Assembly (NCBI RefSeq): GCF_033547095.1
Contig: NZ_CP137852.1
Span: 4,489,001 to 4,553,000, forward strand
Origin: Sediminicoccus rosea
Lineage (GTDB): Bacteria; Pseudomonadota; Alphaproteobacteria; Acetobacterales; Acetobacteraceae
Direction: 5' to 3'
Length of the DNA stretch: 64,000 bases
Part shown: positions 43,528 through 51,744 of the stretch, in pieces
How positions within the stretch are numbered: position 1 is the first letter of the stretch
Layout: each line of letters starts with the position of its first letter
Position numbers and translations under genes: made by a program
The notes under the pieces: generated by a model
Told to the model about the DNA's origin: nothing
The model's database searches: none
The model's input: the letters and a program-made list of their open reading frames with translations, nothing else

Positions 43528-44274
43528 GTGAACCCGCTCGACGCCACCCATAGCCTGGTCCGCGACACGCAGCCGGCGGAGCCGTGCTCCACCTGCGGGA
43601 GCCGGGTGGCAGGCCTGTGCCACAGGCTCGACGCTTCGGCGCTGGACGATATCTCGGCCGATTCGCAGCGCTTCCACCTGGCGGCCAAGAGCGTGCTCTT
43701 CCGCGAGGGCGATCCGGCCCAGCGGGCCTATTCCATCGTGGAGGGCGTCGTGAAGCTCTCCCGCCTGTTGCCCGACGGGAAGCAGCAGGTGGTGGGCTTC
43801 CGCTTCGCTGGGGACATCCTGGGCTATGGCGCGGGCCAGACCTATCCCTTCGACGCCGAGACGCTGACCGGCGGCCATTTCTGCCGCATCGAGCGCGGCC
43901 GCCTGGATTCCCTCCTGCGGCTCTACCCGCAGATGGAGCGTCGCATGCTCGACCTCTGCCTGCGCGAATTGTCGAACACGCAGGACCAGCTGGTCTCCGT
44001 CGGCCGCCGCTCGGCCGAGGCGCGGGTCGCGAGCTTCCTGATCGGCCTGGTCGAGGCCTACCGCCAGCGCGGGCCGCTCCCGACCGACCTTCCCATGCCG
44101 ATGACGCGCAGTGACATCGGCGATTTCCTCGGCCTCACCCTCGAGACGGTGAGCCGCAGCTTCGCCTCCTTCAAGCGCCAGAAGCTGATCAGCGAGCCCG
44201 GGCACCAGACGGTGCGGATCCTCGACATGGAGGCGCTGCTCCGGCTGACCGAGGGCGAGACGGCCGGCATGTGA
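43528..44274 (+). CDS. FNR-type Crp family transcriptional regulator (oxygen sensor)
   Basis: 248 residues from GTG 43528. Cys20, Cys23 and Cys31 in the N-terminus (PCSTCGSRVAGLC) and Cys119 (GGHFCRI) give the four ligands needed for an oxygen-labile [4Fe-4S] cluster, as in FNR/FnrL. The cyclic-nucleotide-like fold spans about 40-150. The C-terminal HTH is MTRSDIGDFLGLTLETVSRS with the ExxSR recognition residues of FNR, predicting TTGAT-N4-ATCAA sites. The leader hairpin suggests additional translational control. It is alone in its operon. Confidence 0.9.
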   Translation: MNPLDATHSLVRDTQPAEPCSTCGSRVAGLCHRLDASALDDISADSQRFHLAAKSVLFREGDPAQRAYSIVEGVVKLSRLLPDGKQQVVGFRFAGDILGYGAGQTYPFDAETLTGGHFCRIERGRLDSLLRLYPQMERRMLDLCLRELSNTQDQLVSVGRRSAEARVASFLIGLVEAYRQRGPLPTDLPMPMTRSDIGDFLGLTLETVSRSFASFKRQKLISEPGHQTVRILDMEALLRLTEGETAGM

Positions 44275-44353
44275 TCCGGGAGCGGCACGGTGGCGCTTGC
44301 CCTGGGCATGGCGCTTGCATTCAACTGGGCATGTCTCTCAAGGAAACTCGCCC

Positions 44354-45322
44354 ATGAATCGCCGCCAATTGCTCGCCGCCACCCCCCTCCTGGCCACCCC
44401 GGCCCTGGTGCAGGCGCAGCCGGCCTGGCCCAATCGCTCCGTGCGGGTGATCATCCCCTTCACGCCCGGCGGCGCCTCGGACCTCATGATGCGGCCGGTG
44501 GCCGAGCGGCTGGAGCGGATGCTCGGCCAGTCCTTCGTCATCGACAACCGCCCGGGCGGCGGCGGCGCGGTGGGTGTCGGCGCCGCGGCCAATGAGCGGC
44601 CGGACGGCTACACGCTGCTGATGTCCACCGCCGGGCCGCTCGTGCTGCTGCCCTCGATGATGGCAAACCTGCCTTACAATCCGGCACGCAGCTTCACCTA
44701 CATCTCCCTGATGGGGGGCGCGCCCATTGTCTGCGCGGTGAAGGGTGACAGCCCGATCCGCAGCCTGGCCGACTACGCGACGGCGGCGAAGCGCGCGCCC
44801 GATGCGGTGAGCTTCGGTTCCTCCGGCATCGGCTCGATGGGCCACCTGACCGGCGTGCTCTTCGGCATGGAGGCGGGCGCCCAGCTCTTGCATGCTCCCT
44901 TCCGCGGCGCGCCCGAGGCGCAGACCGCCGTGCTCGGCGGCACCACCACCTCGCTGTGGGACACGGCGGCGGCCAATGTGCAGGCGATCCGCGCCGGCAC
45001 CATGCGCGGGCTTTGCGTCTCCTCGGCCCAGCGCGCGGCCATCCTGCCCGACGTGCCGACGGCGCGGGAAGCGGGCTTCGCCAATGTGGTGAGCCTCAAC
45101 TGGTTCATGCTCTGTGCGCCGGCCGGCCTGCCGCCGGCCATCGGGGAGCGCCTGGGCGCCGCCGTGCGCGAGATCCTGGCCGAGCCCGCCATCCGCGAGC
45201 GGATGGACTCCATCGCCTTCGTGCCGGGCGAGAATGTTCCGCAGGCGGGCCTGGCCGCCTGGGTGCAGGGCGAGCAGCAGCGCTGGGCGCCGGTTGTGCG
45301 TGCCTCGGGCGCCAGCATGTGA
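44354..45322 (+). CDS. Bug/TctC-family tripartite tricarboxylate receptor
   Basis: 322 residues from ATG 44354. Signal peptide MNRRQLLAATPLLATPALVQ, cleaved near AQP. Core motifs NRSVRVIIPFTPGGASDLMM, IDNRPGGGGAVG, PDGYTLLM, LLHAPFRGAPEAQ and the C-terminal QQRWAPVVRASGA. Fourth of five Bug genes here; monocistronic, with a hairpin just beyond the stop. No TctA/TctB genes are near. The ligand is unknown. Confidence 0.85.
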   Translation: MNRRQLLAATPLLATPALVQAQPAWPNRSVRVIIPFTPGGASDLMMRPVAERLERMLGQSFVIDNRPGGGGAVGVGAAANERPDGYTLLMSTAGPLVLLPSMMANLPYNPARSFTYISLMGGAPIVCAVKGDSPIRSLADYATAAKRAPDAVSFGSSGIGSMGHLTGVLFGMEAGAQLLHAPFRGAPEAQTAVLGGTTTSLWDTAAANVQAIRAGTMRGLCVSSAQRAAILPDVPTAREAGFANVVSLNWFMLCAPAGLPPAIGERLGAAVREILAEPAIRERMDSIAFVPGENVPQAGLAAWVQGEQQRWAPVVRASGASM

Positions 45323-45330
45323 GGGAAACG

Positions 45331-45355
45331 GATGGCCGGGTCCCACCCGGCCATC
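45331..45355 (+). terminator. Hairpin terminator after the Bug gene
   Basis: GATGGCCGGGT / ACCCGGCCATC form a perfect 11-bp stem with a CCC loop, starting 9 bases after the Bug stop. It is followed by a C-run rather than T-run, so it is a strong-stem terminator lacking the usual U-tract. Confidence 0.6.
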
Positions 45356-45466
45356 CCCCCGCCGCGGGTATTCAGGAGGTATTGTGCTCGCCCGGCCGCA
45401 TCAGAAGCGCCCGCAGTTGCAAGCAACCCCCACTACTCGCCGGCGAGAAGACCATGGCACCCCCCG

Positions 45467-45661
45467 TCATCGCGGGGCTTTGGCGCTCCATTCGATCAAC
45501 CGCTTGGCCGGAATCACCCAGATGATGCCAGCGGTGACGTAATACACCAACTGTATTGCCCAATGTCGGTGGACAACAAAATCTCCTAACGCGACCACAA
45601 CGGCGATATAAACGATAAATCCGACCACGCCGATCAGGAACGCAACCTTACCTCGTGACAT
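45467..45661 (-). CDS. DUF2842 small membrane protein
   Basis: 64 residues. Two membrane segments: VAFLIGVVGFIVYIAVVVAL (about 6-25) and AIQLVYYVTAGIIWVIPAKR (about 35-54), ending LIEWSAKAPR. The second segment with GxxWVxPxxxLIxW is the mark of DUF2842, common in alphaproteobacteria. Function unknown, inner membrane. The gene and flanks have noticeably lower GC than their surroundings. It is divergent from apt. Confidence 0.75.
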   Translation of the reverse strand: MSRGKVAFLIGVVGFIVYIAVVVALGDFVVHRHWAIQLVYYVTAGIIWVIPAKRLIEWSAKAPR

Positions 45662-45828
45662 AGGAACGACATGGCCTCCTCTGGCAATCTCGTCCCGTGA
45701 GCGGGAGAGAAGCTTGCTAAATATTGCCCGAAGGGACTAGGCTTCAAGCCGTTCGAGCGAACCCGGCGTCACTCCAGGCGCCCTTCCGCCCGAATCATCC
45801 CATCGGCCAGATCGCAGCAAAGAATCCC

Positions 45829-46456
45829 GTGACGCAAAACGACCTCAAGCGCCACATCCGTGGCATTCCCGATTTTCCCAAGCCGGGAATCCTCTTTTAC
45901 GACATCTCGACCCTGCTTCGGCACGGGCCGGCCTGGAAGGCCGCCATGGCCGAGATGGCGGCGCGGATCACCCCCTACCAGCCCCAGTTGCTCGCCGGCA
46001 TCGAAAGCCGCGGCTTCCTGCTCGCCGCCCCGCTGGCGCTTGAGCTCGGCCTGGGCTTCATCATGCTGCGCAAGCCCCTACCAGCCCCAGTTGCTCGCCG
46101 GCATCGAAAGCCGCGGCTTCCTGCTCGCCGCCCCGCTGGCGCTTGAGCTCGGCCTGGGCTTCATCATGCTGCGCAAGCCCCGCAAGCTGCCCGGCGCGAC
46201 CGTCGGCCTCGACTACGCGCTCGAATACGGCACGGACCGGATCGAGATGCAGGCCGATGCCGTGGAACCCGGCCAGCGCGTGATCCTGCTCGATGACCTG
46301 CTTGCCACCGGCGGCACCATGCGCGCCGGGCTCGATCTGCTGCGCCAGTCCGGCGCCGTGGTGCCCGCCGTCGCCGCGATGATCGAACTCACGTTCCTCG
46401 GCGGAAGGAAACGCCTCGATGTCCCCGTCGAAACTCTCCTCACCTATGACGAGTAG
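45829..46456 (+). pseudogene. apt: Adenine phosphoribosyltransferase, disrupted by a 103-bp tandem duplication
   Basis: Removing one copy of the repeat restores a 174-codon apt from GTG 45829 ([20 protein letters not shown]) to the stop at 46456. It then has the PRPP-binding motif [14 protein letters not shown] and a normal Apt length. With both copies, the frame shifts (103 is not a multiple of 3) and a stop is reached at 46146. The second half stays open in another frame from 45860. Apt salvages adenine to AMP. The gene is either inactivated, reversibly switched, or the duplication is an assembly error. The 3' end overlaps the LOV kinase start. Confidence 0.85.
45972..46181 (+). repeat. Exact tandem duplication, 103-bp unit, in apt
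   Basis: 45972-46078 and 46075-46181 are identical over 107 bases, the copies sharing a CCCC junction (46075-46078), so the unit length is 103. The CCCC at both ends is the microhomology expected for slippage or unequal recombination. No base differs between copies, so the event is recent or artefactual. Confidence 0.95.
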
Positions 46457-48491
46457 GGCTCCGCCCGTCGACAAGGCCCGCATCATCCGTGACGCGGGCG
46501 GCAATGCCTATCTGGAGGGCGGGGACGGTGCGGTCTCCGCCGCCGGCCTCAACGGCGTGCTGGCACTCGCCATCGCCTCGGCCCCCACCGGCATCACCGT
46601 GGCCGATCCCTCGCTGCCCGATTGCCCGCTCGTCTTCATCAACCCGGCCTTCACCCAGCTCACCGGCTATCCGCCGGAGGAGGTGCTGGGCCGCAACTGC
46701 CGCTTCCTCCAGGGCCGCGGCACGGAGAAAGAATCCGTCCGCGCGCTGCGGCTCGCCATCGCCGGTGGCAAGCCCATCACCCTCGAATTCACGAACCATC
46801 GCCGCGACGGCCGCCGCTTCGTGAACGAGCTGCGCATGGCCCCGGTGATGGACGAGAAGGGGCAACTCGTCGCCTATATCGGCATCCAGCACGACGTCAC
46901 CGCCCGCAAGCGCGCCGAGCGCGAGGCGATCAAGGCCCGTCGCGCGGCCGAGCGCGCCAACCAGGAAAAGAGCGACTTCCTCGCCTTCATGTCGCATGAG
47001 GTGCGCACACCGCTGCACGGGGTGATGGGCACGCTGGCCCTCCTGCTCGACACCGCGCTCGACGCCGAGCAGCGCGCCTATGCCGAGACGGCGCAGCGCT
47101 GCGGCGCCACCCTGCTGCACACCGTGAACGAGCTGCTGGACCTCAGCCGCATCGAGGCCGGCAAGCTCGGCATCCATTCCGACCCCTTCTCGCTGGCCGA
47201 CATCGTGAAGGACGTGCTGGACCTGCTGGCGCCTGCCGCCGCCGAGAAGGGCATCGAGCTCTCCGCCAGCCTCGACCACCTGCTGCCCGGCCAGCTGGTC
47301 GGCGATCCGAGCCGCATCCGCCAGGTGCTGATCAACCTGACCGACAACGCCGTGAAGTTCACCCATCGCGGCAGCGTGGAACTGCGCATCGCGGCCCTGC
47401 CCGACGGGCATGTGGGCTTCGCCGTGACCGACACCGGCATCGGCATCCCGCCCAAGCTGCGCCAGAGCCTCTTCACTCGCTTCGCCCAGGCCGATCCGGC
47501 GGGCGAGCAGATCGGTTCCGGCCTCGGTCTTGCCATCTGCAAGCGGCTTGTCGCGCTCATGGGTGGGCAGATCGCGGTGGACAGCACGCCCGGGCGCGGC
47601 AGCACCTTCTTCTTCGACCTGCCACTCGCGCATGTGCCGGAATCGGGCACGCCGCCGCCCCGCATCGCGCCGCAGCCCGTGGTGGTGCAGCCGCTGGCCG
47701 GAGCGCATGGCCGCATCCTGCTGGCCGAGGACGGCAAGGCGAACCAGCTCGTCGCCGCCGCGATCCTGCGCAAGGCCGGCTACACGGTCGAACTGGCGCG
47801 CGACGGGGCGGAAGCCGCCGCCGCCGCCGAATCCTCCGACTATGACCTGATCCTGATGGACATCCGCATGCCGCTCATGGACGGCTATGCCGCCACGCGC
47901 GCCATCCGCGCCGTGCCGGGCCCCCGCGGCCGCGTGCCCATCATCGCCATGACGGCGAGCGTGATGCCCGGGGATTCCGAGCGCTGCACCGCGGCCGGCA
48001 TGGATGGGCACCTCGCCAAGCCGCTCGGCAAGGTCGAACTCCTGGCCGCCGTCCAGCGCGTGCTGGATGCCCGGCCGCGCCGCCCCCGCGTGCCGATTCC
48101 GGAAGCCGAGCCCGGCGCCACCGCCCCCCTGCTCGACCGCGAGACGCTGGAGGAGCTGCGCGCCGCCGTGGGTCCGGGGCGCTTGCCGCGCCTGATCAGC
48201 GTCTTCACCGCCGAAACGAAGGAGCGCGTGCGTCGCATGCACGCGATGACCGACCCGGTCCGCATCGAGGACGAGGCGCACAGCCTGAAGGCGGCCGCCG
48301 CCACCTTCGGCGCCATCGCCCTGCGCGATGCCGCCCGCGCGCTGGAGGATGCCTGCCAGGGCGGCCAGCCTGAGGAGTGGCGCCGCATCCTGGACCTGCT
48401 ACCGGGCCTCGCGGACCGCAGCATCGCCGCTTTCCCGCTCGCCCGCGCCGAGGTGCGCGCCAAGCAGGATCGCGAGCAGAAGGGGCGCTGA
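46419..48491 (+). CDS. LOV-domain hybrid histidine kinase (LOV-HisKA-HATPase-REC-Hpt)
   Basis: 690 residues from ATG 46419, which has GGAAGG 10 bases upstream and overlaps apt by 38 bases. A LOV/PAS domain (about 45-165) carries GRNCRFLQG with Cys94 as the flavin-adduct cysteine of blue-light receptors. Then HisKA with phospho-His in [15 protein letters not shown] (His193), a HATPase ([31 protein letters not shown]), a receiver ([24 protein letters not shown]) and a C-terminal Hpt ([15 protein letters not shown]). It is a complete soluble phosphorelay likely driven by blue light. Its output partner is not in the window. Confidence 0.85.
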   Translation: MSPSKLSSPMTSRAPPVDKARIIRDAGGNAYLEGGDGAVSAAGLNGVLALAIASAPTGITVADPSLPDCPLVFINPAFTQLTGYPPEEVLGRNCRFLQGRGTEKESVRALRLAIAGGKPITLEFTNHRRDGRRFVNELRMAPVMDEKGQLVAYIGIQHDVTARKRAEREAIKARRAAERANQEKSDFLAFMSHEVRTPLHGVMGTLALLLDTALDAEQRAYAETAQRCGATLLHTVNELLDLSRIEAGKLGIHSDPFSLADIVKDVLDLLAPAAAEKGIELSASLDHLLPGQLVGDPSRIRQVLINLTDNAVKFTHRGSVELRIAALPDGHVGFAVTDTGIGIPPKLRQSLFTRFAQADPAGEQIGSGLGLAICKRLVALMGGQIAVDSTPGRGSTFFFDLPLAHVPESGTPPPRIAPQPVVVQPLAGAHGRILLAEDGKANQLVAAAILRKAGYTVELARDGAEAAAAAESSDYDLILMDIRMPLMDGYAATRAIRAVPGPRGRVPIIAMTASVMPGDSERCTAAGMDGHLAKPLGKVELLAAVQRVLDARPRRPRVPIPEAEPGATAPLLDRETLEELRAAVGPGRLPRLISVFTAETKERVRRMHAMTDPVRIEDEAHSLKAAAATFGAIALRDAARALEDACQGGQPEEWRRILDLLPGLADRSIAAFPLARAEVRAKQDREQKGR

Positions 48492-48494
48492 ACC

Positions 48495-48869
48495 TCAGAG
48501 CCGGCGCAGCGCCACCGCGATCGCGTCCAGCTCGGCCAGGATCTGCGCCAGCGCACTATCCTCCTGGGCGGGTTCGCCCAGCGGAAGCTCGGGCTCACCC
48601 TCGTCCAGAAGACGCTGCACGCCCTTGATCGTGTAGCCTTGCGTGTACAGCAGGTCGGAGATGCGCTTGAGCAGCGCGAGGTCCTCCGGCCGGTAGTAGC
48701 GGCGGCCGCCCGCGCGCTTCAAAGGCTTGAGCTGCGGGAATTTCGTCTCCCAGAAGCGCAGGACGTGCTGCGGCACGTTGAGCTGCTCCGCCGCCTCGCT
48801 GATGGTGCGGAAGGCCTGCGCGGATTTGCGCAACCGCGGGCGATCCTCTAGACCAGCTTGCCCGCTCAC
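48495..48869 (-). CDS. MerR family transcriptional regulator
   Basis: 124 residues. The N-terminal winged helix [20 protein letters not shown] leads to [20 protein letters not shown] and [16 protein letters not shown], a standard MerR domain. The short C-terminal part is acidic and helical with no cysteines for metal binding. A MerR gene directly after ihfA, overlapping by ATGA (48866-48869), is a conserved alphaproteobacterial arrangement. Its targets are unknown. Confidence 0.85.
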   Translation of the reverse strand: MSGQAGLEDRPRLRKSAQAFRTISEAAEQLNVPQHVLRFWETKFPQLKPLKRAGGRRYYRPEDLALLKRISDLLYTQGYTIKGVQRLLDEGEPELPLGEPAQEDSALAQILAELDAIAVALRRL

Positions 48870-49177
48870 TCCTTGCCGCCATTGGCCGGGGTGGTGCCAT
48901 TGATCCGTGCCTTCAGCACCTGGCTCGGCCGAAAGGTCAGCACACGCCGGGGCAGGATCGGAACTTCAACGCCTGTCTTGGGATTGCGCCCGATGCGCTG
49001 CCCCTTCTGACGGATGAGAAAGGTGCCAAAGCCAGAAATCTTCACGGATTCCCCGGTCTCCAGCACGCTGGAGACGCGCTCGAGCACCGCCTCCAGAAGG
49101 GCGGCTGATTCGTTGCGGGAGAGCCCGACCTCCGCATAGATGGCCTCAGCGAGGCCGGACCGCGTCAGCGTATCCAT
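48866..49177 (-). CDS. ihfA: Integration host factor alpha subunit
   Basis: 103 residues. [20 protein letters not shown] opens the helical dimerisation part. [20 protein letters not shown] and the DNA-minor-groove arm [18 protein letters not shown] follow, with the Pro that intercalates at the NPKTG turn. The C-terminus QVLKARING is typical of IhfA. IHF bends DNA as an alpha/beta heterodimer. Its start region is divergent from an SGNH hydrolase gene. Confidence 0.9.
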   Translation of the reverse strand: MDTLTRSGLAEAIYAEVGLSRNESAALLEAVLERVSSVLETGESVKISGFGTFLIRQKGQRIGRNPKTGVEVPILPRRVLTFRPSQVLKARINGTTPANGGKE

Positions 49178-49368
49178 CGTCGACTCTCCGTCATGGCCGG
49201 CCCCGCAACACGATGCGAGGCCCGCAAGTCTCTGAACCGGCAGGAAAGCCGGGAAGAGCAGGCCACGTCAACCATGTTTCGCCGCGCTCCCCCCAAAACC
49301 GCGTTTACCGCGCTTTCACCCCGGGTCTGGCACCTCGCGTGCCGACCCCAGGACGGAGTCCCTTGCCC

Positions 49369-50001
49369 ATGCCGCCTCGCCGCTGGCCTTTCCTGGCCCT
49401 TCTGGCCGCCCTCGCCCTGCCCTTCGCCGCAGCCCCGCTGGCCCCGGCACGGGCCGAGACCGCCTGCCCCGACATCCTGCTGGGCGACAGCCTGGCCGTT
49501 GGCCTCGCCCCGCATGCCCGAGCCCTGGGCTTCACCGTCATCGCGCAACAGGGCGCGGGCATCGCCTGGCTGCGCCAGCAGGAGCCGCGCTGCGCCCGGC
49601 GCCTCATCCTCGTCTTCGGCACCAATGACCTGCGCGGCATGACCGCCGCGGAGGCCGAGGCCTATCCGCTGCGCATCGCCGCCGTGATGGAGGCGTGGGA
49701 GGCGCAGCAGGCCATCTGGGCCACGCCCGGCTGCTTCCAGGATGCTGCGCTGGAGCGTGGAAGCGCCGCGCTCGATGCCGCCCTCACCCGCCATCTCCGC
49801 CGCGCGAGCGACCGGCTGCGCGACCTGCCCGCCATCCATAGCGGCCGCCTCGCGCGCTGCGTCTATCCTTCGCATGACGGCATCCACCCGACGGGCCTTG
49901 GCTACCAGGCCTGGTGGGCGGGGCTTTCGCAATGGCTGGAGCGTGCCGCCGTGGCCGGGCTGCAGCCGGCCAGCGCACAGCGCCAGAGCATGATCCGCTG
50001 A
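49369..50001 (+). CDS. SGNH/GDSL-type hydrolase, exported
   Basis: 210 residues from ATG 49369; a longer upstream opening is non-coding leader. Signal peptide WPFLALLAALALPFAAAPLA, cleaved near RAET. Block I ILLGDSLAVGL holds the Ser nucleophile, block III is VFGTNDLRG, and block V is SHDGIHPTGLGY with the catalytic Asp and His. SGNH enzymes here are probably esterases or acyltransferases on surface glycans, given the O-acetyltransferase gene 355 bases away and two further SGNH genes. Confidence 0.75.
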   Translation: MPPRRWPFLALLAALALPFAAAPLAPARAETACPDILLGDSLAVGLAPHARALGFTVIAQQGAGIAWLRQQEPRCARRLILVFGTNDLRGMTAAEAEAYPLRIAAVMEAWEAQQAIWATPGCFQDAALERGSAALDAALTRHLRRASDRLRDLPAIHSGRLARCVYPSHDGIHPTGLGYQAWWAGLSQWLERAAVAGLQPASAQRQSMIR

Positions 50002-50044
50002 GGTGACATCACGAGGGTGGGGAAGCCCCATCCCCGCCAGGCAA

Positions 50045-50344
50045 TCAGGCGCGGCCCCAGGAGAGCACCGCCCGCAGACGCTGCGTCAGCGCCGGGACGC
50101 CAAGCGCCTCCATCCCCGCGTGCCAGGCCTCGGCCAGCGCGATCAGCGCCTCGGTTCCCGGCAGGATGGGCAGCCCATAGGCGGCGTCGAGGATGGCGCC
50201 GGAGCGGCCCATCAGCAGCAGCAGCCAGACCGCCCCCAGCACGACCAGCGCGGCCCCCACCGGCAGCGTCGCCGACGCGCGGGAAAAGTCGTCGGGCACG
50301 CCGGGTTGCGGCGGCGGGGCATCGGGCATCCAGGGTTGCTGCAT
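50045..50344 (-). CDS. Small predicted membrane protein
   Basis: 99 residues: a Pro-rich head (QQPWMPDAPPPQPGVPDDF), one clear membrane segment (LPVGAALVVLGAVWLLLLMG, about 27-46) and a soluble C-terminal helix region (LIALAEAWHAGMEALGVPA). Not recognised as a known family. It follows the MBOAT gene by 11 bases on the same strand and may assist that O-acetyltransferase. Confidence 0.55.
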   Translation of the reverse strand: MQQPWMPDAPPPQPGVPDDFSRASATLPVGAALVVLGAVWLLLLMGRSGAILDAAYGLPILPGTEALIALAEAWHAGMEALGVPALTQRLRAVLSWGRA

Positions 50345-50355
50345 CGCGTGCTCCC

Positions 50356-51744
50356 TCAGAACTGGAAGTAGATGAAGGGCGCGACCCCCTCGGGGCCGGC
50401 GAGCAGGATCAGCAGCAACGCCACGCCGCAGAGCGCACCGAGTGCCAAGGGCGGCAGCCGGCGCAGCGCGCGCTCGGTCCGCTCACGTAGATCGGCCGGC
50501 CAGAAATGGAAGGAGAGGCCGAGCAGCGTGAGCGCCAGGAGGCGCCAGGTGATGCTCTCGTTCGGCAGGTCGAACTGCACGAGGCCGGCCATCATCGCCC
50601 AGAAACCCGCCATGTCATGCGCGCGGAAGAGCACGAAGGCGATGACGACGATGTGGAAGGTGACGAACCAGCGCAGCAGGCGCCCCGCCGTCGTGACCGG
50701 CGCCGCGTTGCCGCCCAGCGCCCGCTCGATCCAGAGGGCGACGCCATGGATCACGCCCCAGAGCACGAAGGTCCAGGCCGCACCGTGCCAGATGCCGCCC
50801 AGCACCATGGTCGCCATCAGCGCCAGGCCGACATTGCCGCGATTGCCGCCGAAGCAGCGGATATAGACGTAGTCCCGCAGCCAGGTGGAGAGCGAGATGT
50901 GCCAGCGCCGCCAGAACTCCGAGAGGGTGACGGCGCGGAAGGGCTGGTCGAAATTCTTCGGGAAGTGATAGCCGAGCAGCGCCGCGAAGCCGATCGCCAT
51001 GTCCGAATAGGCCGAGAAGTCGCAGAAGATCTGGATGGTGTAGCCGTAGCTGGCCAGCAGGATGTCCAGCGCGCCATGCGCGGCCGGGTCGCGGAAGACG
51101 GGATCCACGATGCCGGTCGCGAGTTCGGACGCGATCACCACCTTCTTGAACAGGCCGCCCAGGATGAGAATGCAGGCCATCGCCACGGGGATGCGGAAGC
51201 GGTCCGGCGGCGCGTGCAGCTGCGGCAGGAAGCGCGCGGCGCGCACGATGGGCCCGGCCGCCAGATGCGGGAAGAAGGTCAGGTAGACGAGGACGTTGAG
51301 CGGCGATGGCTCGGGCTCGGCGGCGCCTTCATAGGCATCCACCATGTAGGAGATTGCCTGGAAGACGTAGAAGGAGACGCCGACCGGCAGCACGATGTCG
51401 AGCAGCGGCATGGGCCCGAGGCCAAGCCAGTCGAGCCGGCCCACCACCTCCTGCAGGAAGAAGTTGGTGTATTTGAAGTAGAACAGCCAGGCGAGCGTGC
51501 CGGCGATGCCGGTCCAGAGCCAGGCGCGCGAGCGCCCGCGCCCGGCCAGCAGGCCGATGCCCCAGGTCCAGGCGCCCACCAGCAGCAGCGCGGCGCAAAG
51601 CTCCACGCTCCAGAAGGCGTAGAAGGCAAGGTTGGCGGCGAGCAGGAAGGGCTTGTGCCAGGCCGGCCGGAAGCGGACGAGCGACCAGTGGCCGAGGAAG
51701 ACCACCGCGAAGAAGATCGCGAAGATGCCAGTCGGGAAGAGCAT
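50356..51744 (-). CDS. MBOAT family polysaccharide O-acetyltransferase (AlgI-like)
   Basis: 462 residues with about ten or more membrane segments. The opening MLFPTGIFAIFFAVVFLGHW is AlgI-like (LFxSxxFxxFF), and the core contains LSEFWRRWHISLSTWLRDYV plus YIRCFGGNRG, both hallmarks of AlgI/PatA. The active His lies in LGGIWHGAAWTFVLWG. AlgI moves acetyl groups across the inner membrane for polysaccharide O-acetylation, with AlgJ/AlgX-type SGNH partners. The overlapping neighbour upstream is an SGNH lipoprotein, consistent with such a pair. Confidence 0.9.
   Translation of the reverse strand: MLFPTGIFAIFFAVVFLGHWSLVRFRPAWHKPFLLAANLAFYAFWSVELCAALLLVGAWTWGIGLLAGRGRSRAWLWTGIAGTLAWLFYFKYTNFFLQEVVGRLDWLGLGPMPLLDIVLPVGVSFYVFQAISYMVDAYEGAAEPEPSPLNVLVYLTFFPHLAAGPIVRAARFLPQLHAPPDRFRIPVAMACILILGGLFKKVVIASELATGIVDPVFRDPAAHGALDILLASYGYTIQIFCDFSAYSDMAIGFAALLGYHFPKNFDQPFRAVTLSEFWRRWHISLSTWLRDYVYIRCFGGNRGNVGLALMATMVLGGIWHGAAWTFVLWGVIHGVALWIERALGGNAAPVTTAGRLLRWFVTFHIVVIAFVLFRAHDMAGFWAMMAGLVQFDLPNESITWRLLALTLLGLSFHFWPADLRERTERALRRLPPLALGALCGVALLLILLAGPEGVAPFIYFQF

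Noticed and set aside
45331-45355. Riboswitch or attenuator
   Set aside because: A simple 11-bp stem with a 3-base loop right after a stop codon is best explained as a terminator.
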